DNA from: Daucus carota subsp. sativus
Lineage: Eukaryota; Streptophyta; Magnoliopsida; Apiales; Apiaceae
Direction of reading: 5' to 3'
DNA length: 64,000 nt
Assembly (NCBI RefSeq): GCF_001625215.2
Contig: NC_030385.2
Coordinates: forward strand, 1,977,135-2,041,134
Part shown: positions 47,259 to 57,133 of the stretch, piece by piece
How positions within the stretch are numbered: the first letter of the stretch is position 1
Layout of the letters: each line of letters begins with the position of its first letter
Translations under genes and position numbers: made by a program
The notes under the pieces: model-generated
What the model was told of the DNA's origin: nothing
The model's database searches: none
Seen by the model: only the letters and a program-made list of their open reading frames with translations

Positions 47259-47419
47259 TAAACATCAGCCTTAGCAATTTTTGAGATACCAGGCCCAACA
47301 AAAGCCATAAACTCGAGCACTTGATCAACTTTCATGAGTTCATTCACCTCCTCCAGAGGGCACTGCACCCTTGACTTAAAGACACCCAGCTTTGGAATGA
47401 ACTTATCCATACAAATTGA
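47259..47419 (-). pseudogene. captured terminal exon of an unidentified gene
   Basis: After an acceptor (TATATGCAG) the minus strand reads CMDKFIPKLGVFKSRVQCPL, then EEVNELMKVDQVLEFMAFVG, and reaches a stop at 47259 after KIAKADV. Codon use looks normal, so it is probably the last exon of a host gene. I do not recognise the family. It may belong with the coiled-coil-like end of the previous exon (EANKKLKE). Confidence 0.5.
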
Positions 47420-47541
47420 CTGCATATAGAAATTGGTTGGCCAGTATGAATAGGCACATGTATTTGTGCTCGCTAATATTCATTTATTATTCTAACAAAA
47501 TCCTACTGCAATGTGAATATGATTTAGGTAGTTAAGCTTAC

Positions 47542-48025
47542 CTCTTTCAGTTTTTTATTCGCCTCTTTGTTTGTATTTTGCGTTCAGCTACTAAGCTCTC
47601 GGCGATCTGCAACATCTCCAGCACATTTCCAACAACATCTGCAGTAGTTTTGTAGTTCACTATTTCTTGCCTATTGGAATACTGTAGGTAGAAAGTTTTC
47701 CCTCGGACCTGAGCCGCTTCAGCCTATTAAACCAAAACAAAAAGAAACATGTACACAGATTAGTTAACAACAAATATTATCAAGCATTAATACAATTAAA
47801 AGGGGCTAGGTGACTAAGCCAAACGGAAGAGAATGAGAAAACTGATGCACGCTTACAAATTCAATAAAAGCTTGGTTTCGGTTGGCTCCAATATTACACT
47901 TGGTGTTGACAACTTTACCAAATGGTTTACCAAGTTCAATCAGTTCCTCCTCAGTGCACTCTCATGGAAAATTCCTCAGATGCAGGACCTTGGACGGAGG
48001 TTGTGTGTTTGAGCAGTTTTAAGGC
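47542..48025 (-). pseudogene. captured polypyrimidine-tract-binding protein fragment (RRM1)
   Basis: Exon 48025-47857 reads TQPPSKVLHLRNFP and then, after an in-frame TGA where PTB proteins have Trp, ECTEEELIELGKPFGKVVNT and NRNQAFIEF up to a GTAAGC donor. Exon 47723-47542 reads AQVRGKTFYLQYSNRQEIVN, then TTADVVGNVL. This is RRM1 of plant PTB splicing regulators. The peptide between FIEF and AQVRG is shorter than in PTB. After GNVL the sequence departs from PTB and continues as EMLQIAESLVAERK, apparently from another gene. It cannot encode a working PTB protein. Confidence 0.85.
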
Positions 48026-48867
48026 CTATAAGAATTAAACAAAAAACATATAGAGGTTGCCAGTGTGATGTAGTTTTATTGCTAAAAAACACAGGAGTGG
48101 TAAATAACAGCACTGAGACCATCACAATCGTCAGTGAAACAAGGATAAGCAACAACTCTAGACTGATATCTATCATCGTATTTTAAAAGAAGGCGATTTC
48201 AAGATACCATGCATTCAGTGAATAATAAAATGGTATTAGAGTTACCTTCATTGGTTTAACGCAGACACGAATTTAAACTACTCGAAACAGATGACATAAC
48301 ACTGCAACAAAAAACAAATTAGTTAATACACTTTGTCCCCTTTATCAAAAACTATTATAAATATAACATCCTCTTCTACTCTATAAAACCAAACTATCAT
48401 ATTAAAACGTATAAAAAAGAAAAAAGACAAATCCGCTTATCAATATACTGTAAAATTATGTACCGAAATTATCGATAAACAAACCTGTCTTACAGCCAAA
48501 TAAATTGTAATCGTCCGCCGTCCAAGTAAAGTGACTAAGAATTTGTGAATTAGAAGCATCAAATAGTGACAAGATACCTAATAATAAGATCTCTAACAAC
48601 GCGCAAGCATATACATATAAGATCTGTATGAATTTCAATTTCACAAATACGTGGATAGATACAATAAGAGATACAAAGAATCGGGGAAACAGAAGGAGCA
48701 ATAAGCACTATTACCTTTGTAGACTGACGATGAAGCTAATTTTGCCCCTATATTCGAATATCTAGGGTTTGGATACCTCAATATAGTGGATGCACATTTC
48801 GTGTTCATGGTCAAGGCTGATTTTCGTTAATAGAAAATAAAAGGAAAAAATGTGATATTAAAATACT

Positions 48868-49578
48868 CTTGAAACCGTCCATGTCAGGCATATGGACATC
48901 ACTGATAACTAAGTCAAACTTGTCCTTGTTTTCCCTTAACATCTGCAATGCCACTACTGCTTGACTCGTGGTCGTTACTGCCAACAAAACAAATGCCATA
49001 AATATACCTAAAGCGATAAACTTTACTAAAGCCACGAAAGGGAAACCAGAACATAAAAACAAACAAATCCACATTGTGACAAACATAAAGTAACTAAATC
49101 AATACCGGTCTACAACATATAAACATCTGAAGCATGCATTTGTGATGAACTCAAGTTGCATATTAGTAGAACAGCAAACAGAAAGCTCACAAAAAAGCAC
49201 AATTTATTTTGAAGTTGTACAGATTATCATAACTCACTGAACTGAAAACAATCATAGTATCATCCAAATCAAATTCTCTTGGTGGAATCCTAGAAGTAAA
49301 TTCTCAAACAGATTGGCAGGAAAAAAGAAGAAGCAAGAGCAATTAAATATCCAGGAAGAACAAGTAAAATCTGGAAAAAAATAATAAATAAAGTTGAAAG
49401 CAGAAAGCTTTGAGCTTTAATTTGAAAGATGAAAACCCAGAAAGAAACCATTGTACTGGCAGCGCCTGAGCAAAGTATCCAAGAGTCTAAGACAAGTGGG
49501 GTCATCATCAACAGCAAGAACTCTCATGCCCACAGGGAACTGCTCTTTTTCACCATCAATTTTGTCATCTACTGTCAT
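48868..49578 (-). pseudogene. captured 5' end of a type-B response regulator (ARR1/ARR2-like)
   Basis: Exon 1 (49578-49449) encodes [20 protein letters not shown], then [20 protein letters not shown] and QYN. Exon 2 (48977-48868) encodes [14 protein letters not shown], then [16 protein letters not shown]. These are the first two exons of the receiver domain of cytokinin type-B response regulators, including the DDD pocket and the phospho-acceptor Asp in [11 protein letters not shown]. The remaining receiver segments, the GARP DNA-binding domain and the activation region are absent. After DGFK an extra A precedes GTATTT, where the parental donor would be expected. Sequence upstream of the ATG is also captured. 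Confidence 0.88.
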
Positions 49579-49994
49579 TCTTGCAGAGGCAGAGGATGAA
49601 GATTATCAAGACAAAGATTTGGTATTTATCAAGAAAAGAATGGAGATAAAAAGAGAATGTTGTAATAAAGGAGAGAGTCAGAGGGGTAATTAGATAGTTG
49701 TGATTGGCTACATAAAAGGAGAGACATTTGCTTTTATAGCAAGAGAATGGAATCATAACACCTTTTGTCCGGAGTGGATACTGCAACTTCCCACCCCACT
49801 CTGTCTTTTACTTTTTTATTCCATACATTTATCACCTAATTATGTTCATTATTCTATGCTGCTAATTTTGTTAACATTTGCTTTACCTTTTTCAAGTCCT
49901 TACCAATTTCTTATTTAGAAAATGTCAGTTATTTCAAAAATTGTTTCCAAAATTTCACACAAATTTTAGTGATAATGAGTGTTTGGCTCCTCAC

Positions 49995-50060
<66 letters not shown>
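49995..50060. repeat. (AAT)22 microsatellite
   Basis: Twenty-two uninterrupted AAT units inside the Helitron, between the response-regulator and alanyl-tRNA synthetase fragments. The poly-Asn frame across it is an artefact. Confidence 0.95.
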
Positions 50061-50061
<1 letters not shown>

Positions 50062-50481
50062 TGATCCTTCTTATACACATAATCATCCAATTAAAATTAA
50101 TTATATATTTACCCCGTTATCTGGAGTTGGTGCCACTGCTTTACCCCTAAGATTACATAGAACACATACAAATAGTACACTACTAAACTCCAACCGAATT
50201 GACAAAAAAGTAAGCCCGTGAGGATTTTAAAAACCTCATCAACATATCAATATCAGAACACAGATCTCTACTTCAGGTTAGAAACACTTTCACATGTTTC
50301 AATGACTATTTAAACACTTATAGTTTCAAAAGTGATATACCTAAATTGGACACAACACTATTAATGATTCTTCAGAAACCCGACAAATCATTTATTTTGT
50401 CATGTAAACAATACAAAGACACGAGATGCTTTAATCACGAAAAAGAAACAAAGGGTAGAAAACCTAATATGAAGCTCTTAC

Positions 50482-51514
50482 CTTACAACCAAATGGCAAT
50501 ACGCGTTTCTTTGGAAGATATTTGAGCCACAAAGCCTTAGCTTCAGTATCAGGGTCAAGGCCAGACTTTTCATCACCACCAAAATAGGTAGCATAAATTC
50601 GATCTTCAGGTAATTTGTACACCTGATATCAGTAACCGTTAAGAAACTAATGTCTCGATTTTTGCTCATATATTATATATTGTAGCTCAATTTGTTAACC
50701 AAAAAACATTAGAACATGCCTTGGTGAGAAGCTCCCATGCCCACGAGAGGAGCAATTACCAAGCATCTCAAAGAAAGTGTGGTGATAAGTATCTTTACGA
50801 ACATCATCCAAATCATTATGTTTCCCACCCGCTCTTATACACTTCTGTGTATTGCAAGCACGTGTTAGCTTACTCAGCTGAGTGTTGGGATCAGCAGTTC
50901 CTAAAAAGATAGGCTTGTATTGATTCATCCCTGCAACAGAACACCCAATATAAACCATCAAATAACAATTCAACACTCTAATCACCTAAAAACCTGTCAA
51001 AATAATCCAAACACTTCACCGCATAATCTTCAAAATACTATAACAGAAAAATAGACATCAATAAAACACTAAACTATAGATTTAAAATATATAAATAAAC
51101 TTCGAATATATATATAACTCTCACCATTCCTATATAGTAAAAATCCATCAATTCAACCTCAATTTAAATGGCGAATAACAATTCACAACTGTCGATAAAA
51201 ACATCACTGAATACTTTTCAACATGCTGAAACAGTAAACAGCTGGCTATGAACCTTAAAACTTTACTACAAAGATCACAAACACCACAAATTGCAACACT
51301 ATCAAACAGTAAAAACCAATAAATTACCACAGTAAAACCAGAATCACTTGAAAAACATCACGCACAACAGACCTGCGTTAGCGAAGAGCAGAGTAGGATC
51401 ATTGTGAGGAACAACAGGGCTGGATTTCCAATTAACATGCTGCTTATCTTCGAAAAACTTGATAAAAGTGTCGCGAACTCGATTCGCGGGCCACTCGATT
51501 TCTTCGGAGCCCAT
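50482..51514 (-). pseudogene. captured first three exons of alanyl-tRNA synthetase
   Basis: Exon 1 (51514-51373) starts [20 protein letters not shown] and reaches [11 protein letters not shown]. Exon 2 (50930-50720) reads [20 protein letters not shown] and [13 protein letters not shown], then loses about 11 codons with a frame change before WAWELLTK. Exon 3 (50622-50482) reads [20 protein letters not shown] and RVLPFGCK. This is the start of the class II catalytic core of AlaRS; full proteins are over 900 residues. Its leader and probably promoter (51515-51840) are included. Exon 2 ends AAG|GCATGT, so the intron would be GC-AG. Confidence 0.9.
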
Positions 51515-51881
51515 GGAATCGGTGATTGGAGATTGCGAAGCGCGGCGGAGAAAAGCCCTAATCGGGAAGCAAAACTACGTCGGAGAGAGGGGAAGTGATA
51601 TGAGAGAATGAGGTGGAGGCGCTGAAGTGAAACTACAGGGTCTGCTTAAAAGATGAGTGTATCTTATGAAATTTGTAGTATTTGTTTTTGTTTATAAAAC
51701 TAATACTATTAAGAGATAGAATGTTAGCAGGACAGAGAGTTTTAGTATTAGCTTCTGGACGATAAACAAAACGACCAAACCAAAAAATACAAACAAAAAA
51801 TGGGACTACAAAATATACCTATGTTGGCTTATTATAGTATAGTATAGATTAATGTAACCGATGAATACTCGTATTTTAGTA

Positions 51882-52162
51882 CTCCTTCCGTCCCATCCAT
51901 TTCTTTACACTTTCTTTTTTGGGATGTCCCACCCAATTCTTTACATTTCAAAACTTACCAAAAATAGTTAATGGGTCCCACCACTTCTCTACTTTTCTTT
52001 CCTTTTCACACTACTTTTACTCCACTATCCTCTTTTTATACATTAAAAATCAATGGGTCCCACCACTTTCTCCACTTTTCTTCCTCTTTTCCACTACTTT
52101 ATACATATTTCTTAACCTCCGTGCCCAACCCATTCGATAAGAAATGGGTGGGACGGAGGGAG
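51882..52162. mobile_element. Stowaway-like MITE, near-identical to the one at 18778
   Basis: Begins CTCCTTCCGTCCCATCCATT and ends AATGGGTGGGACGGAGGGAG, with TA at 51880-51881 and 52163-52164. It is the reverse orientation of 18778-19066. It lies 33 bp from the Helitron 5' end. Confidence 0.9.
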
Positions 52163-53309
52163 TATATAAGATACTTTTTTCTATTTTTGACAAATGGAAA
52201 AAGATTTCACTACTTGGATATAAAACAGCCGGGACAAACTCCCAACTGTTGATACAACCAGGTGGTAAACCAAATAATATACTAAAAATAATTAGATGAT
52301 TTGTTTCCGGATCGTTTAAAACATAAAATTTAAAAATTCTTAAAGCTAAAAACGAAATTAAAGACATCTCAAGCGATCCAAATTGCACAAACATCTCTGG
52401 AAATAGTAACATCGCAATTGACTATATCACATAAAAACCATTGATAGACCAATGTTCAGAAACACCAATCACATAAATTGAGATTAGAGAAACGGCACCA
52501 CAGCTATCTATATGTCGAACACCAGCTATAAACCTGCTGAAGGCACCCGAGCCAACTACATGTCGAATAGTATTTATAGAAATGCCGAAACTGAAACCCG
52601 TGAAGGATAAACAATCTTTGGTTGTGAAAAGTGAGCTCTTGCAATAATCACCCCCATCCCAGATTCGATACAGTCAATCATAACTAAACAAAAACATAAC
52701 AAAACAATCCAAAATGAGAGATGAAACAAACACTCCAAGAGAAGAGACACACAAACACCCAAAAGATTTGGTTTTATTGAGAGAAAATTAATGAGAGTAA
52801 AAGATAATGAAAGGGTTAGGGCTTTCCACCGGAAAAAACCCGTGGAAGCCCTTCGATTTACTTGAAAATGGACAAAAGTATACTGGATACTTGAATTCAT
52901 GTATCACCGCACAACATAGCAACTGTATCTCTGAACCTGCCTGTTCCTTTCATTTCACTCGTTTCCATATAATTTATTATATTGTTGAGCTAGTATTTCA
53001 GTAATCCTATACTATATAATTGTATTTTCCATTTTAAATATTTAAATAATTTCTGGAGCTATATTTTATAAAACCCCTTAAAATGCATATGTCCAACCCT
53101 CTGTCCCAAACATATACATAAGGGAGTAGAATAATAACTCAGTTCAGCTCATTGCATATGGGTGTAAATTTTAACTGAACCAAATCCGTATCATAAAAGA
53201 GTTGAGTTGAATTAAGCAAGTCTAATAGTTGAAATTAAAATAGAAATTATAACTATAATCAATTTTCAAACATATATAATATAAATAAAATTTAATAAGA
53301 AATTATGAA

Positions 53310-54610
53310 CTTGTTTGAGCTCGATCTATCTCGAATCCGAACAGAGTTTTTCAGTTCGAGACGAGTTATAGGAGAGTTTGACACATACTGAAATCGCTAA
53401 TTAATCGAGTAAAAACAATTCAAATCTAACTTATATATGAGTTCACTTTGAATCAAGTGTCCGAACCGGGAGTGACTTCAAAGTGTTAAACACAAGTTAC
53501 AACCCTCGAAATCGAGCTTGAGATTGAGTTTTGAGTTCGAGCGAAATTTAACACATACTCAACTTTTTAACTAATCGAGTTTAATAAATATCCAAATTTA
53601 ACTTAGATATGAATTTGATTCGAATCAAGTGCCAAGTGTGTGAACTGAGATGCTACAACCCCTAATATTCGAGACGAGTTCTAGGCAAGTTTCACACATA
53701 CTCGATTCTTTAACTAATCATATTTAAAAAATATATTTAAATTTAACCGAGTTCTGGTCAAGTTCGACACATACTCGACTCGTGGATAGATCGAGAGTTT
53801 AAAAAAATATATTCAAATAAATTGAATACGAGTTCGATTTGAGTCAAGTGTACGAACCGAGAATGAGTGCAAGACGCTCGACTCAAAAACAAACCTTTTA
53901 GTTTGAACTTCAACTCCAATCAAATTTTTGAGTTTGAACCGTGTTCTAGTTCGAGTTGAATACATACTCAAATCGTTAACTAATCGAGTTTAATATATAT
54001 TTTTTTAACTTATATGAGTTCAGCTCCAATCAAGTGTCCGAACCGAGAGTGAGTTCAAGGTGCTTAATTTTGGTTACAACCCCTCAAATTCGAGTTCGAG
54101 CTCGGGTCCAACCAAGTTTTTGAGTTCGAATTCGAACGTGCTCTACTCATTAACCAACCGAGTTTAAAAATATAATCAAAATTTAACTTTTATATAAAGT
54201 TCGATTCAATTAAGTTTCCAAAGAGAGTGAGTTTAAGGTGCTCGACTCAAATTACAACCTTTAAGTTCGAGTATTGAGTTTTGGTCGTGTTCAATACATG
54301 CTCAACTGGTTAACTAATCAAGTTTTAAGAATATTCAAATTTAACTTATACACAAATTCAATACGAGTCAAGTGTTCAAAGCGAAAGAAATTTTAAGGTG
54401 CTTGATTCAAATTATAACCTCTCGAATTCGAGCTCGAGTCTAAATCGAATTTTTCAGTTCGAGCCAAGTTTTGCTTAAATTCAATATATACCAACTCTTT
54501 AAGTAATCGAATTTAAAAAGTATTTAAACTAAATTATATAAAATTTAATTCCAGTCACATGCCCGAACCTAAAATAAGTTCAAGATGTTCTACTCAAATT
54601 ACAACCCTTT
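53310..54610. repeat. degenerate satellite-like array, about 150-230-bp units
   Basis: About seven to eight diverged direct units. Each contains, in order, a TCGAGTTCGAG-type block, ACACATACTCGACT, TTAACTAATCGAGTTTAA, TTCAAATTTAACTTATATA, GAGTTCGATTCGAATCAAGT, GTCCGAACCGAGAGTGAGTT and CAAATTACAACCC. Unit ends fall near 53510, 53668, 53900, 54088, 54263, 54424 and 54610. Each unit is rich in TCGA. No coding frame. Confidence 0.8.
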
Positions 54611-55148
54611 TCACTCTGCTTCGTTTCTTACCGGGTTAATAGATATATGAATATTGAAACTAACATAACTGACTGAAAATAGTGCATAAATATTCTTTCG
54701 GACCTTTTTCTAGTTGCGGAATATATTCAACTTGTACATTTGTTTCTCGTAATCCATATGTTATGCATGATCGTCAGTTTCTATCGAAGTGTATAAAATT
54801 ATTCGCGGCCGAGCACGCATGTGTTGACAAAATTAGATCGACGAGATCTTTACTAAACCTTTTCTGAAGTAATTAATTCAGTCAGATTAACTTAACCTGC
54901 GATCTCATGTTTTTCATATGTCAAACATTTTAATCTTCTTTTGACAAAAGGAATACTAAGAGTACCATTATTAAACATTAGTAGTACAAGATTAGTCATA
55001 TTTCCTATTAATTGTTCTTCCAAAACGTGCGAAAAAATCCTAAGCTAAAATATAATCAAAATTTACTCGAGATTTACGGTTCAATCAGTTTATATCTAAG
55101 AACTAATTTAATTTTGACGAACGTTTAAAGTCCGGTCGGTTTTAATTG

Positions 55149-55365
55149 AACAGGTCATTTACGTTCCAGACAGTTTTCAATTCAATTCAGTTAATTGAAC
55201 CGAAAATTTACATTACAGACAGGTTTCCCTTCTAATTGAACCGGAGATTTACGTTCTAGACAATATTCAGTTGTTAATTGAACCGAAGATTTACGTTCCG
55301 GATAGCTTTCACTTCCAATTAAATCAGAGATTTACGTTCCAGACAGTTTTCAGATAAAACGGGAA
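55149..55365. repeat. minisatellite, about five 42-49-bp units
   Basis: Repeated AATTGAACCGGAGATTTACG followed by TTCCAGACAGTTTTCA, with substitutions in each copy. Confidence 0.8.
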
Positions 55366-56462
55366 TCAGTTTTCAGATAAGACGGGTGTGTGAGTACGTT
55401 TGATTATCGGAAAAGAGGGAGTTAAAGTTTGGGGAAGAAGCACTTGAAGTAGATACATGCAGGTTGTTCAAACACTGAGCTGGTCTGTGTTTTGTTGGCA
55501 CATGGGAGGAAAGTATGTTGAAAATGAATGTACAAACGCGCAAGAACGAAACAGTTGCAAAGTCCAGTCACAAACTTCTAATTCTTGTTCAGTGGCCGAC
55601 AAGAAGATGGTGAAGTGAAGCTTATGAAAACTGGCCCTCAATCCACAAGCTCTCACACAGGCAAAGAAAAGCATCTTGGGCATTCAAAGATGTTTTTTTC
55701 TATCTACAGTCATTCAACTTTCAGTCATTATTCCATTTTGTCATCTTGACAAGATACAGGATCTTTAATTCTTTCCACATTCTTGTTTCTTTATCGACTA
55801 GGTCACGGATTCAAACCCGAAAACAAGTTCTTTACGGAAGCAGGAATCTTGTTCACTGGATACGAATTTTGACACGAGATATGAATATGATTCCCGGGAC
55901 TTATAAGACTACTGATAATCATGCAATGGATGAAAAAGAAAGCAGTAGAGATAAGCATCAATACTTAAGCAAGCACTAATGAAAAGAAGAGAGAAAATGA
56001 CAGACTGAGGTTTTGTGTTGGGTCCAGCATAGGCAGTGGGAAGGAAAAGGCAAGACTCTGAATGATGATTCTCCAGTGTGGGCTTTGGCTGGCTTTGTCT
56101 AATCAGAATTACATTGGCCCCAAAAATCTCTTCTCAGATCTTCTGTCTATAGCCTGTGCCAATCAAAATGCTCATTAACTAGTTTATATAAAAAGGACAA
56201 AGTGATATTTAGGTATTTCTGTCACTTTCTATGCTTTCATCTACTCAAAAGAATTAGGAATATATAAATTCAGCACTCACATGTGTAATAAACCTATATC
56301 CAATTCCATACTCTACCAATAAGATCAGCCTTAAGTTTCTCTTTATGTCAACTTAACTATTTGGAAAGCTAAATTGTAGTCTTAATCATAATCTGTCAGC
56401 TAACAAAGAGAGTTTAATACTTGTTTATGCACAAAGTATGATGTTGACTAGTTAGTTTTGTA

Positions 56463-56721
56463 CTCCCTCCGTCTCTTAATACTTTTCCCATTTGTACTTT
56501 TCACGTTTGCCAACACACACTTTTAATCATTAATATTTTTAGTTTTGTATTAGTATTAAATATAAAAATTTCACTGTATTAAAGTACTTATAAATACGAA
56601 TCTAACAAGATCACTCATGACTATATTTGGTCATATGAATTATGCGTAAATTAGTAATTTGTCTCATGTCGTGAACAGTTCCAACATCCCAAATGGGAAA
56701 AGTAAAAAGAATCAGAGGGAG
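56463..56721. mobile_element. Stowaway-like MITE, same subfamily as 44311
   Basis: Begins CTCCCTCCGTCTC and ends AAAGAATCAGAGGGAG, with TA at 56461-56462 and 56722-56723. The interior (AAATACGAATCTAACAAGAT; GTCTCATGTCGTGAACAG) is the inverse of the element at 44311-44569. Confidence 0.88.
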
Positions 56722-57133
56722 TATTTATGTAATAATAAAGTATACTCACCACTATCTTTTGTATTCATTAGATTTAAGTAGGTGATTGTTAATAGTACTA
56801 AACAAAAAGCTGGCTGTATGAGTGTATTACTGCAGGTCTGTATCTATGAATACTGTAATACCACTAAGAAAGTAGAATTCTGATGCATCAGAAGATTTCA
56901 AGAATATATTGAATATATATAGATCATATTAAAATGTCATGTATATCGTAGCATAAAAGCGGGCCAAAATCAAGAAAACGGAACAGAGGTATACTAGTTG
57001 ATACAAGGCTACACATCTTTGAGCGTTTTTGCTCACCTAATAATTTGACTATAGCGTGATAAAACTTCATCTTCAACGATAAGAAAACGATGTGGGGAAA
57101 AGTACCAAGACTGCATAAGCTTGAGAACTGATT

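Larger units (their letters stand above)
45876..51848 (-). mobile_element. Helitron carrying multiple host-gene fragments
   Basis: On the minus strand it starts TCTATACTATACTATAATAA (T at 51848) and ends CTAG (45879-45876). The flanking bases are A before and T after, the required AT target, with no target duplication. Six bases inside the CTAG end is a hairpin ACCCGTGC/GCACGGGT with a 3-base loop (45886-45904). These are the defining features of plant Helitrons, which move by rolling-circle replication. No Rep-helicase is present, so it is non-autonomous. Its 5,973 bp hold fragments of alanyl-tRNA synthetase, a type-B response regulator, a polypyrimidine-tract-binding protein and at least one unidentified gene, all in its own orientation. 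Confidence 0.9.
52163..57133. other. 5-kb gene-free region with repeat arrays
   Basis: Holds a satellite-like array (53310-54610), a 42-49-bp minisatellite (55149-55365), and a Stowaway-like MITE (56463-56721). Frames at 52574-52900, 55468-55683 and 55746-55979 match no family and are not called. A phrase near 55800 (GGTCACGGATTCAAACCC) looks like the B box of a tRNA-derived SINE but is isolated. Confidence 0.55.

Noticed and set aside
49878-50150. A frame with 22 consecutive Asn residues
   Set aside because: It is the (AAT)22 microsatellite translated; no flanking domain.
52574-52900. A 108-residue minus frame near a CCCTAACCC motif
   Set aside because: It is hydrophobic without a recognised family, and no splice sites or homologous words support a gene.
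55799-55910. A possible SINE at GGTCACGGATTCAAACCC
   Set aside because: Only a B-box-like phrase is present; no A box at the right distance, tail or target duplication was found.
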